A DNA stretch of 6,027 nt from Clostridia bacterium (lineage in GTDB: Bacteria > Bacillota > Clostridia > Christensenellales > Borkfalkiaceae), in the NCBI GenBank assembly GCA_017646945.1, contig JAGCLN010000292.1:1-6027 (forward strand). Reading direction: 5' to 3'. The notes under the pieces are model-generated. The model was given only the letters and a program-made list of their open reading frames with translations. It ran no database searches and had not been told where the DNA came from. The translations under genes and the position numbers were made by a program. Numbering within the stretch: the stretch's first letter is position 1; each line of letters opens with the position of its first letter. Shown here piece by piece: positions 1 through 5,883 of this stretch.

Positions 1-1441
1 CAATGCACCTGCAAGACAAAAGTTTTTAAAGACGACCCGTTCGGAAGAAAATGACGTTACCGACACGGTAACAAGGCTTATTTTAGCAAATCCTGATATT
101 TCGATTAAGTATCTTATAAATGACGTTGAGCAGTTTTCATCGTACGGCGACGGTATTGAAGATGCGGTAACTTCCGTTTACGGAAACTCTTTCTTGAAAG
201 AGTGCATCAAAATTTCCAACTACGTTCACGGTATTAAGATTGAAGGTTACGTTGGTAAAATTAATTATACGAAGGCAAATAGAAGTTATCAAACTGTTAT
301 TTTAAACGGTAGATACGTTCAAAATCAAAATATAAGTTCGGCGATAATGAACGCATATTCGGGGTATTTAATGAAAAGAAGATATCCTATGGCGGTTTTA
401 TATATAACGATGCCGAGCGAAGTGGTTGACGTTAACGTAACCCCCAACAAGTCTGACGTAAGGTTTGTTGATAACTCGGTTGTTTACGGTTCAATTTATT
501 CAACGATTTCTAAAGTTTTAGACGGCAGCGATTCTGCGCTCGATATAATTTTGCCTAACCCGAATCGAATTTATCCTTCGCCTGAAACGGTTAGAAAATG
601 GGCGGAAGAAGAAAAGAACGCGCCCAAGCCCGAAGTTAAACTCGTAACGTCGCCAGGTAATAATAACCCAAATACTTCCGATTATACTTACGATGATTTC
701 GATTTTGACTTATTTAAAAATCTTAGTTTCGTTTTCGAAGATAAAAAGGTATGCGAAGAATCTTCTCAATCTTCAAGGCAACCCGAAACGGTTGACGTTT
801 TTGCGGAAAATAAACGCTATATTGAAGAACTTGAAATCAAAAAGCAGTTAGAACTTCAACCTTACAAGGTTGAGAAGTTAAAATACGTGGGTCAAGCGCT
901 TAATTCCTTCTTGATTTTTGAAAAAGAAGGGGATTTATTCCTTGTTGACCAACACGCCGCGCACGAAAGAATTATCTTTAACAAACTCTTATTCGCTCGC
1001 ACAACGGGTGAAAAAGCAACTCAACCCTTGCTCGTTCCTTACGTTTTAAAGGTAAATTCGGTAGAAAGGGAATATATTATTGATAAAAGTAGTTATATTG
1101 CCGATTTAGGCTTTGATATTTCTCAAAATAAAGACGGTAATTTTAGCGTATACGAAATTCCGTTAGAACTTGTTGATATTGAACTTGACGCTTTCTTTGA
1201 AGACGTTTTATACGATTATTCTCTTCGCCGTGAAACGATACCCGAAATAATCAATGAAAAACTTATGCAAAAAGCGTGCAAATCAGCGGTAAAAGCAGGT
1301 ATGAAGCTTAGCGATAGTGAAGTTGAGTCGCTTATGAAACTATTAAACGATGATATTACCTTAAAATGTCCGCACGGAAGACCTATTGCGGTTAGAATTA
1401 CGAGAAGCGAAATTGATAAATGGTTTAAAAGAGTGCTATGA
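1..1441 (+). CDS. mutL: DNA mismatch repair protein MutL, endonuclease type (5'-truncated by window edge)
   Basis: Mismatch-repair ATPase and latent endonuclease that links MutS mismatch recognition to strand incision. The frame is open from base 2 with no start codon, so the gene begins upstream; the TTG at 194 is an internal Leu codon. About 479 residues are visible and roughly 145 (the main GHKL ATPase motifs) are missing. Counting from base 2, NAPARQKFLK (1-10) and the VNVTPNKSDVRF block (144-155, with K150 as the ATP-contacting lysine) close the ATPase domain. A hydrophilic, acidic linker follows (about 190-280). The C-terminal domain has the endonuclease motif DQHAAHE (316-322), QPLLVP (341-346, fits the QxxLxP sliding-clamp motif), ACKSAVKA (425-432) and CPHGRP (456-461). 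These metal-site motifs are absent from MutH-using MutL proteins, so strand nicking is probably intrinsic. One oddity: the last Glu of DQHAxxExxxxE is Asn here (residue 327). The stop TGA overlaps the miaA start. Confidence 0.97.
   Translation, partial: NAPARQKFLKTTRSEENDVTDTVTRLILANPDISIKYLINDVEQFSSYGDGIEDAVTSVYGNSFLKECIKISNYVHGIKIEGYVGKINYTKANRSYQTVILNGRYVQNQNISSAIMNAYSGYLMKRRYPMAVLYITMPSEVVDVNVTPNKSDVRFVDNSVVYGSIYSTISKVLDGSDSALDIILPNPNRIYPSPETVRKWAEEEKNAPKPEVKLVTSPGNNNPNTSDYTYDDFDFDLFKNLSFVFEDKKVCEESSQSSRQPETVDVFAENKRYIEELEIKKQLELQPYKVEKLKYVGQALNSFLIFEKEGDLFLVDQHAAHERIIFNKLLFARTTGEKATQPLLVPYVLKVNSVEREYIIDKSSYIADLGFDISQNKDGNFSVYEIPLELVDIELDAFFEDVLYDYSLRRETIPEIINEKLMQKACKSAVKAGMKLSDSEVESLMKLLNDDITLKCPHGRPIAVRITRSEIDKWFKRVL
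1438..1441 (+). other. mutL stop / miaA start overlap (ATGA)
   Basis: The miaA ATG (1438-1440) overlaps the mutL TGA (1439-1441). Only a weak AAAGAG purine stretch precedes it (about 1428-1433), so miaA translation is probably coupled to termination of mutL translation. The coupling is inferred from the geometry. Confidence 0.75.
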
Positions 1442-2346
1442 GACCTGAAATTATTATAATTTGCGGTCCAACCGCATCTGGAAAATCGGCGCTCTCTATT
1501 GAACTTGCTAAAAGGCTTGATACCGAGATAATTTCCGCCGATTCACTCGCTATCTATAAAGGTTTAGATATAGGCACGGCAAAGCCGAGTAAAGACGAGT
1601 TGTGCGCGGTAAAGCATCATTTAATTGACGTGTGCGAGCCAACCGATAATTTTTCAGTTTCCGATTTTGAAAGTTTAGCGTTGCCTATAATTGAAGACTT
1701 ATTGTCGCGTGGAAAAATTCCCATAATTTGCGGTGGTACGGGCTTTTATATAAATTCTATACTTTATAAATTGAGTTACGGCGGTAGCGCAAGCAACCTT
1801 GAAGTAAGAGAAAAGTTTTATAAAATGGCTGAAGAATTAGGCGCTCAATCGGTATATGATGAACTTTTAAAGGTAGACCCAAAGTCTTGCGAAAAAATTC
1901 ACCAAAACGACCTTGTTAGAGTAATTCGCGCGCTTGAAATTTATTATTCTACGGGCAAGAAAAAGTCTGAGCAAAACGATAAACTTTGCCCAAGATATAC
2001 TTATCTTGCGGTTACGCCGGATATTGATAGGCAGGCGTTATATAATAGAATTGATTACCGCGTTGATAAAATGATTGAAAGCGGTTTACTTGAAGAAGTT
2101 AAAGGGCTAATCGACGGCGGAATTGATTTAAACTGTCAATGTATGCAAGGAATAGGATATAAGGAAACCTACGATGCAATCGTAAACGATAGTTACGGTG
2201 ATTTAGCGTACCAAATTAAACTAAATTCTCGCCACTATGCAAAAAGGCAAGTAACTTTCTTTAAAAAATTAGATGGAATAATTAAAGTACCTAAAGACAC
2301 TAATTTAGCGGTAGAAATGATACTAAATATCATAGATAAGGAGTAA
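1438..2346 (+). CDS. miaA: tRNA dimethylallyltransferase MiaA
   Basis: Transfers the dimethylallyl group from dimethylallyl diphosphate to N6 of adenosine 37 in tRNAs that read UNN codons (i6A37), which stabilises codon-anticodon pairing; acts in the cytosol. The protein is 302 residues, within the usual ~300-316. Visible family motifs are the P-loop GPTASGKS (10-17); ISADSLAIYKGLDIGTAKP (32-50), the region around the catalytic Asp (D35); GGTGFYI in the middle; RVIRALEIYYSTGK; a C-terminal QGIGYKE; and YAKRQVTFF. In the last motif the usual TWF is TFF, a mild change also tolerable by size. All key nucleotide-binding elements are present, so the enzyme should be active. mutL-miaA adjacency is common in Bacillota and many other bacteria. 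The start is fixed by the ATGA overlap with mutL and by the P-loop beginning at residue 10. Confidence 0.97.
   Translation: MRPEIIIICGPTASGKSALSIELAKRLDTEIISADSLAIYKGLDIGTAKPSKDELCAVKHHLIDVCEPTDNFSVSDFESLALPIIEDLLSRGKIPIICGGTGFYINSILYKLSYGGSASNLEVREKFYKMAEELGAQSVYDELLKVDPKSCEKIHQNDLVRVIRALEIYYSTGKKKSEQNDKLCPRYTYLAVTPDIDRQALYNRIDYRVDKMIESGLLEEVKGLIDGGIDLNCQCMQGIGYKETYDAIVNDSYGDLAYQIKLNSRHYAKRQVTFFKKLDGIIKVPKDTNLAVEMILNIIDKE
2338..2343 (+). promoter_or_regulatory. Ribosome binding site of the Ca2+-ATPase gene, inside the end of miaA
   Basis: AAGGAG lies in the last codons of miaA, 4 bases before the ATG at 2348. The miaA stop codon sits between it and the start. This supports ATG 2348 as the start and suggests the ATPase is translated from the same message as miaA, though with its own strong ribosome site. 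Confidence 0.75.
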
Positions 2347-2347
2347 A

Positions 2348-4951
2348 ATGTATAAAAAACAATCAAGTGAAGTTGTTAGCGAATTAAATAGTAACGCTAA
2401 AAACGGCTTAAATACTAATGATATATCAGCATTACAACAAAAATACGGCAAAAATCAACTTGAAGAGCATAAAAAAGAAACTTTACTCGTTAAATTCTTT
2501 AAAGAGTTTGCCGACGTATTGATTATTATATTACTAATCGCGGCGGTCGTATCTTTAATCGTTGATATTCACGAGTGGGTGGATGCGGTAGTTATCTTCG
2601 TAGTCGTAATATTGAACGCGGTACTCGGCGTAATACAAGAAGCAAGGGCGGAAAAATCGCTTGAAGCCCTTAAAAAGATGTCTTCACCTGAGTGTAAGGT
2701 TATAAGAAACGGCGTAACTGATAAAATTCCCTCTTCCGAACTCGTTATAGGCGATATCATCTTAATCGAAGCGGGTGATTTTATTCCCGCCGATGCAAGA
2801 CTTATTGATGCGGTTAACTTACAAGTAGACGAATCGGCGCTTACCGGCGAATCTTTGCCCGTTAGCAAGATTACCGATGCCATTACTTCTGAAACTACTG
2901 CGCTCGGCGATAGAAAGAATATGGTGTTTTCTTCAACTTTCGTTACGAACGGTAGGGGAAAAGCAGTTGTAACCGCAATAGGTATGAAAACTGAAATCGG
3001 TAAAATTGCAGGTATGCTCGGCGCTCAAAAGAACGAGCCTACGCCACTTCAAAATAAGCTTACTCAAGTTGGCAAAGTAATAGGTATTATTTCAATATTT
3101 ATCTGCCTTGGAGTGTTTGCGCTTGATTTCTTCTTGCTCAACGGCATGCAATCGAGCCATTTAGTTCAAAGTTTTAAACTTGCAGTCGCGCTTGCGGTTG
3201 CCGCAATTCCAGAAGGATTAGCAACGGTTGTTACTATCGTTTTAGCGATAGGCGTTAACAAAATGGTTAAGGAAAATGCAATCGTTAAGAAACTTCCTGC
3301 GGTTGAAACGCTTGGCTCAACGAGTATCGTATGTTCTGATAAAACGGGTACTTTAACTCAAAATAAAATGACCGTTTTAGAAGTTTACAATCAAAAATGC
3401 AAACTTTTATCCGACCTTAGCGAAGAAGATTACACTTTAATCAATTATTTTTCAATTTGTTGTGATGCGAAGATTGAGATTATCGACGGGGTTGAAAAGA
3501 GAATAGGCGACCCGACCGAAACCGCGCTCGTTGAACTTAACAATAAGTACGGCACTGATATTTCTTGGGCGGAAAGAGTGGGTGAAATTCCGTTTGATTC
3601 CGACCGTAAACTTATGACTGTCGTTATTAAGAAAGACGATAAGTATATAAGTATCACAAAAGGCGCGCCTGACGTTTTATTAAAGAGATTAAATAACGCC
3701 GAAGTTAGCGATATTTTGGTTGCAATCAAAAATATGTCTGAACGCGCTCTCAGGGTTTTGGCGCTCGGTATTAAAGTGTTTGATGAAATGCCTACCGTTG
3801 ACGAAACTTTGGAAAACAACCTTGAATTCGTTGGTTTAGTGGGTATGATTGACCCGCCGAGACCGGAAGTTATGGACGCTATTAAGGTTGCTAAACGCGC
3901 AGGCGTTAGAACTATTATGATTACCGGCGATAACATTATAACCGCCACCGCGATAGCGAAACAATTAGGTATTATTGATGAAGGTCAACGCGCTTTATTA
4001 AGTGATGAACTTGACGCTATGAGTGATGATGAACTTCGCAGTAGAATTGAAGAATTTTCAGTTTATGCAAGAGTTGCGCCCAAGGATAAGGTTAGAATTG
4101 TTGAAGCATGGCAATCAAAAGGTAAAGTCGTTGCAATGACGGGCGACGGCGTTAACGATTCACCCGCGCTTAAAAAGGCGGATATCGGTTGCGCTATGGG
4201 TATCACCGGTACTGACGTTTCTAAGGAAGCGGCGGATATGATACTTACCGACGATAATTTTACAACGATTATTAAATCGGTAAAACAAGGTAGGGGAATA
4301 TACGCAAACATTAGAAAGTGCGTTAAATACCTTCTTTCAAGTAATATCGGTGAAGTATTAGTAATCTTACTTGCCGAAGTTATTGCGGCGTTCGGCTTAG
4401 TAAAGGGTATGGCAATCCCCCTTGCAAGTATCCATCTTCTTTGGATTAATTTAGTAACCGATTCACTTCCTGCATTCGGCTTGGGTATGGAAAAGCCAGA
4501 AGACGGCGTTATGCTTGAAAAACCGCGCCCGAAGAACGAGAACTTCTTCGCTCAAAGACTTGGGCTTCACATCGCCTTAGAAGGCGTTATGGTAGGTTTA
4601 TTAACCTTAGGCTCGTATATTGTAGGTGTAATTTACTTTGACCACGGCGTTGCATCTACTATGGCGTTCGTAACGTTAGCGTTTACTCAACTTTTCCACT
4701 CGTATAACGTTAAGAGCGAACGCTCGGTTGTTTCTAAGAGTACGCTTGACAATAAGTTCTTGAACTTAGCCTTTGTTTTAGGCGTTGTTATGCAACTTTC
4801 GGTTGTTTATATCCCTGGTATTAACACCATTTTCCAAACGCAAAGCCTTAACGGATATCAACTTTTAATTTCAGTTGGTTTCGCGTTTAGCATTATCGTT
4901 ATTATGGAAGTTTATAAACTTATCGCTAAACTTATTTCTAAAAATAAATAA
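2348..4951 (+). CDS. P-type calcium-transporting ATPase (type IIA, SERCA-like)
   Basis: ATP-driven cation pump of the cytoplasmic membrane, predicted to export Ca2+ in exchange for protons; 867 residues, a full-length bacterial type II pump. In order: N-terminal cation-ATPase domain (1-50); M1/M2 hairpin (about 54-97); actuator domain with TGES (166-169); M3 (about 240-263); M4 with PEGL (288-291); phosphorylation motif DKTGT (D331); nucleotide-binding domain with KGAP (438-441); MITGDN (524-529); hinge TGDGVNDSPAL (598-608); then M5-M10 to the end. Ca2+-ligand positions of SERCA are largely kept: E289 (SERCA E309), N666 and E669 in NIGE (N768/E771), and N701, T704 and D705 in NLVTD (N796/T799/D800). 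The M8 position equal to E908 is Q781. This ligand set argues for Ca2+ rather than Na+/K+ or Mg2+; Mn2+ transport cannot be excluded. It starts 1 bp after miaA and ends at a strong terminator, so it looks like the last gene of the mutL-miaA operon. Confidence 0.94.
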   Translation: MYKKQSSEVVSELNSNAKNGLNTNDISALQQKYGKNQLEEHKKETLLVKFFKEFADVLIIILLIAAVVSLIVDIHEWVDAVVIFVVVILNAVLGVIQEARAEKSLEALKKMSSPECKVIRNGVTDKIPSSELVIGDIILIEAGDFIPADARLIDAVNLQVDESALTGESLPVSKITDAITSETTALGDRKNMVFSSTFVTNGRGKAVVTAIGMKTEIGKIAGMLGAQKNEPTPLQNKLTQVGKVIGIISIFICLGVFALDFFLLNGMQSSHLVQSFKLAVALAVAAIPEGLATVVTIVLAIGVNKMVKENAIVKKLPAVETLGSTSIVCSDKTGTLTQNKMTVLEVYNQKCKLLSDLSEEDYTLINYFSICCDAKIEIIDGVEKRIGDPTETALVELNNKYGTDISWAERVGEIPFDSDRKLMTVVIKKDDKYISITKGAPDVLLKRLNNAEVSDILVAIKNMSERALRVLALGIKVFDEMPTVDETLENNLEFVGLVGMIDPPRPEVMDAIKVAKRAGVRTIMITGDNIITATAIAKQLGIIDEGQRALLSDELDAMSDDELRSRIEEFSVYARVAPKDKVRIVEAWQSKGKVVAMTGDGVNDSPALKKADIGCAMGITGTDVSKEAADMILTDDNFTTIIKSVKQGRGIYANIRKCVKYLLSSNIGEVLVILLAEVIAAFGLVKGMAIPLASIHLLWINLVTDSLPAFGLGMEKPEDGVMLEKPRPKNENFFAQRLGLHIALEGVMVGLLTLGSYIVGVIYFDHGVASTMAFVTLAFTQLFHSYNVKSERSVVSKSTLDNKFLNLAFVLGVVMQLSVVYIPGINTIFQTQSLNGYQLLISVGFAFSIIVIMEVYKLIAKLISKNK

Positions 4952-4956
4952 AACGA

Positions 4957-4985
4957 AAAAACTGACGGAATTTCCGTCAGTTTTT
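4957..4985. terminator. Bidirectional intrinsic terminator between the Ca2+-ATPase gene and lexA
   Basis: Perfect inverted repeat with 14-bp arms (4957-4970 and 4972-4985) around a single centre base. The GC-rich core is CTGACGG/CCGTCAG, flanked by a run of A on the left and five T on the right, so each strand has a hairpin followed by a U tract. It fills most of the 37-bp gap between the two convergent stop codons and should end transcription from both sides. Confidence 0.92.
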
Positions 4986-4988
4986 AAT

Positions 4989-5582
4989 TTAGAATTTTCT
5001 TGTAAGCCCTGTAACTACGCCTAATATTGTAACTTCGTCAACGACTATATCTTCCATAAAATCGTTTTCTGGGTGAAGGATAATTTTACCGTCTTTTTTA
5101 TAAAATCTTTTAACGGTGGCGCTATCTTCAATAAGCGCAACTACGATATCGCCGTTATTAGCGGTTTCTTGGCGTTTAACGATAATCTTATCGCCGTCTA
5201 AAATACCGGCTTTAATCATTGATTCGCCTTTAACTTTAAGCATAAAAGTTTCTTCGTCGCTTTTAAACTCAATAGGTAGTGGATAGTAATCTTCAAAGTT
5301 TTCAACGGCAAAAATAGGCGTGCCTGCCGTAACCGTACCTATAAGCGGAACTGTGAACGAACTTGCCTTTTTACCGCTGATTGAAATAGCTCTCTTTTTA
5401 TCGTCACGCTTAACGATTAAACCGCGATTTTTCAATTTTTCTAAATAATAATGAGCGGTAGCAGTAGATTTTATCGATAAATCGTTGCAAATATCCCTTA
5501 CGGTAGGCGGATATCCGTTAGCATCTAAAAAACTGTTAACGTATTTTAATAATTCTTCAAGTTTGTTATCTATTTTTGACAT
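4989..5582 (-). CDS. lexA: LexA repressor, SOS response regulator with self-cleavage peptidase
   Basis: Represses SOS genes by binding operators as a dimer and inactivates itself by RecA-stimulated autocleavage. The protein is 197 residues (E. coli 202, B. subtilis 205). Residues 1-65 form the winged helix-turn-helix: GYPPTVRDI (23-31), then the recognition helix near STATAHYYLEKL (39-50) and NRGLI. Residues 77-197 are the S24-type peptidase: the cleavage site is Ala86-Gly87 in VTAGTP, the nucleophile is Ser121 in KGESM, the general base is Lys158 in ATVKRF, followed by LHPEN (169-173). All catalytic parts are intact. The start is supported by AAAGGAG six bases upstream. A LexA-like operator overlaps its own promoter, so negative autoregulation is likely. 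The recognition helix differs from B. subtilis (SSTVHGHL region), in keeping with the altered operator seen here. lexA stands alone, convergent with the ATPase gene and divergent from the Cys-rich gene. Confidence 0.97.
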   Translation of the reverse strand: MSKIDNKLEELLKYVNSFLDANGYPPTVRDICNDLSIKSTATAHYYLEKLKNRGLIVKRDDKKRAISISGKKASSFTVPLIGTVTAGTPIFAVENFEDYYPLPIEFKSDEETFMLKVKGESMIKAGILDGDKIIVKRQETANNGDIVVALIEDSATVKRFYKKDGKIILHPENDFMEDIVVDEVTILGVVTGLTRKF

Positions 5583-5588
5583 TTCTAA

Positions 5589-5595
5589 CTCCTTT
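5589..5595 (-). promoter_or_regulatory. Ribosome binding site of lexA
   Basis: On the minus strand AAAGGAG precedes the lexA ATG with a 6-base spacer. It is the strongest ribosome site in the window and fixes the lexA start. With the predicted promoter, transcription would begin at or just before this motif, giving a leader of only about 14 bases. Confidence 0.85.
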
Positions 5596-5601
5596 TACTA
5601 C

Positions 5602-5631
5602 ATTATATCATAAGATTTACAAAAATGCAAA
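5602..5631 (-). promoter_or_regulatory. Predicted sigma-A-type promoter of lexA
   Basis: Minus strand: -10 TATAAT (complement of 5602-5607, perfect match) and -35 TTTGCA (complement of 5626-5631, 4 of 6) with an 18-base spacer; TTGCAT with 17 bases is the alternative. The -35 box overlaps the LexA operator at 5628-5641, so bound LexA would block polymerase. The predicted start is about base 5595. Confidence 0.75.
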
Positions 5632-5641
5632 CAAATGTTTG
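5628..5641. promoter_or_regulatory. LexA operator (SOS box), variant CAAAC-N4-GTTTG
   Basis: Palindrome with perfect 5-bp arms, CAAAC AAAT GTTTG. It fits the Bacillus SOS box (CGAAC-RNRY-GTTYG) in spacing, in the AAC/GTT core and in the central RNRY pattern, but has A/T where the consensus has G/C in the second position of each arm. It overlaps the -35 of the lexA promoter and lies 22 bp upstream of the -35 of the divergent promoter. LexA autorepression is the simplest reading. Confidence 0.8.
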
Positions 5642-5663
5642 TAAAAAATTTAACTTAAAATTG

Positions 5664-5692
5664 TTGATAATTTTGCTAAATAGTAGTAAAAT
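5664..5692 (+). promoter_or_regulatory. Predicted promoter of the Cys-rich small protein gene
   Basis: TTGATA (5664-5669, 5 of 6) and TAAAAT (5687-5692, 5 of 6) with the ideal 17-base spacer. Transcription would start about base 5699, which is the A of the ATG of the downstream gene, so the mRNA would be leaderless. No AGGAG-like motif lies in the bases before the ATG, which agrees. Bases 5642-5663, between this promoter and the LexA operator, show no further motif that I can name. Confidence 0.6.
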
Positions 5693-5698
5693 ATATTT

Positions 5699-5866
5699 AT
5701 GGAATGTTTACTTTACGATAGAGAATGTATAAATTGTGGTGAATGTGATATGTGTGACCTTGAGCCTACCAAGTTTTGCGATAACTGTGGTAAGTGCATT
5801 GATACTGGTAGCGAATATCGTGCAATTCAAATTACAGAGATTAAAACTGAAGAAGAAAAGGTGTAG
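5699..5866 (+). CDS. Cys-rich small protein, 55 residues, probable metal or Fe-S binder
   Basis: Short frame ATG 5699 to TAG 5864-5866. Eight cysteines fall in the first 33 residues: C3, C10, C13, C16, C19, C27, C30, C33. There is an internal repeat, CINCGEC (10-16) and CDNCGKC (27-33), both CxNCGxC, joined by the linker DMCDLEPTKF. The tail (34-55) is charged and Cys-free (ends EEEKV). The spacing CxxCxxCxxC...CxxCxxC suggests binding of zinc or an iron-sulfur cluster; it is not the usual 2[4Fe-4S] ferredoxin pattern because no Cys-Pro follows. Coding is supported by its own promoter, an in-frame stop just upstream (5687-5689), the ordered Cys pattern, and a terminator right at its stop. I do not recognise a named family. 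Ribosome site not seen. A start at Met18 would remove four cysteines of the first repeat and is unlikely. It is divergent from lexA; any SOS link is unproven. Confidence 0.8.
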   Translation: MECLLYDRECINCGECDMCDLEPTKFCDNCGKCIDTGSEYRAIQITEIKTEEEKV

Positions 5867-5883
5867 GATATCCTACACCTTTT
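5856..5883. terminator. Bidirectional terminator: perfect 28-bp palindrome holding both convergent stop codons
   Basis: Bases 5856-5883 are a perfect self-complementary palindrome centred between 5869 and 5870. The inner part is GGTGTAGGAT and its complement, flanked by AAAA and TTTT. Folded, it gives a 12-bp stem with an AUAU loop and a U tract on either strand. The plus-strand stop TAG (5864-5866) and the minus-strand stop TAG (complement of 5873-5875) both lie in the stem, so both genes end in the same bases, encoding Lys-Val-stop. Confidence 0.9.

Noticed and set aside
194..196. TTG as a start codon for mutL
   Set aside because: The same frame stays open to base 2 and encodes the conserved NAPARQKFLK motif, so this TTG is an internal Leu codon of a truncated gene.
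194..940. A frameshift or broken linker in mutL because the middle region is poorly conserved
   Set aside because: The frame is continuous from the ATPase domain to the C-terminal domain, and MutL linkers are variable and hydrophilic by nature.
2569..2883. Minus-strand open frame inside the Ca2+-ATPase gene
   Set aside because: It lies fully antisense to the actuator-domain coding region, which has clear P-type motifs. The Ser/Thr/Ile-rich product is typical of a shadow frame.
3445..3948. 167-codon minus-strand open frame inside the Ca2+-ATPase gene
   Set aside because: It is antisense to the nucleotide-binding domain, has no ribosome site or recognisable motif, and its low-complexity Ser/Ile/Thr composition follows from the opposite strand.
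4063..4311. Minus-strand open frame opposite the hinge motif of the ATPase
   Set aside because: It is the complement of the conserved TGDGVNDSPAL region and has no independent coding signal.
5692..5697. TATATT as -10 box of the plus-strand promoter
   Set aside because: It would place the transcript start inside the Cys-rich gene and has no -35 at a proper distance; TTGATA-17-TAAAAT is clearly better.
5856..5883. Palindrome as a protein-binding operator or attachment site
   Set aside because: A U tract on both strands and its position at two convergent stop codons make a bidirectional terminator the simpler explanation; no integrase gene or flanking repeat is visible.
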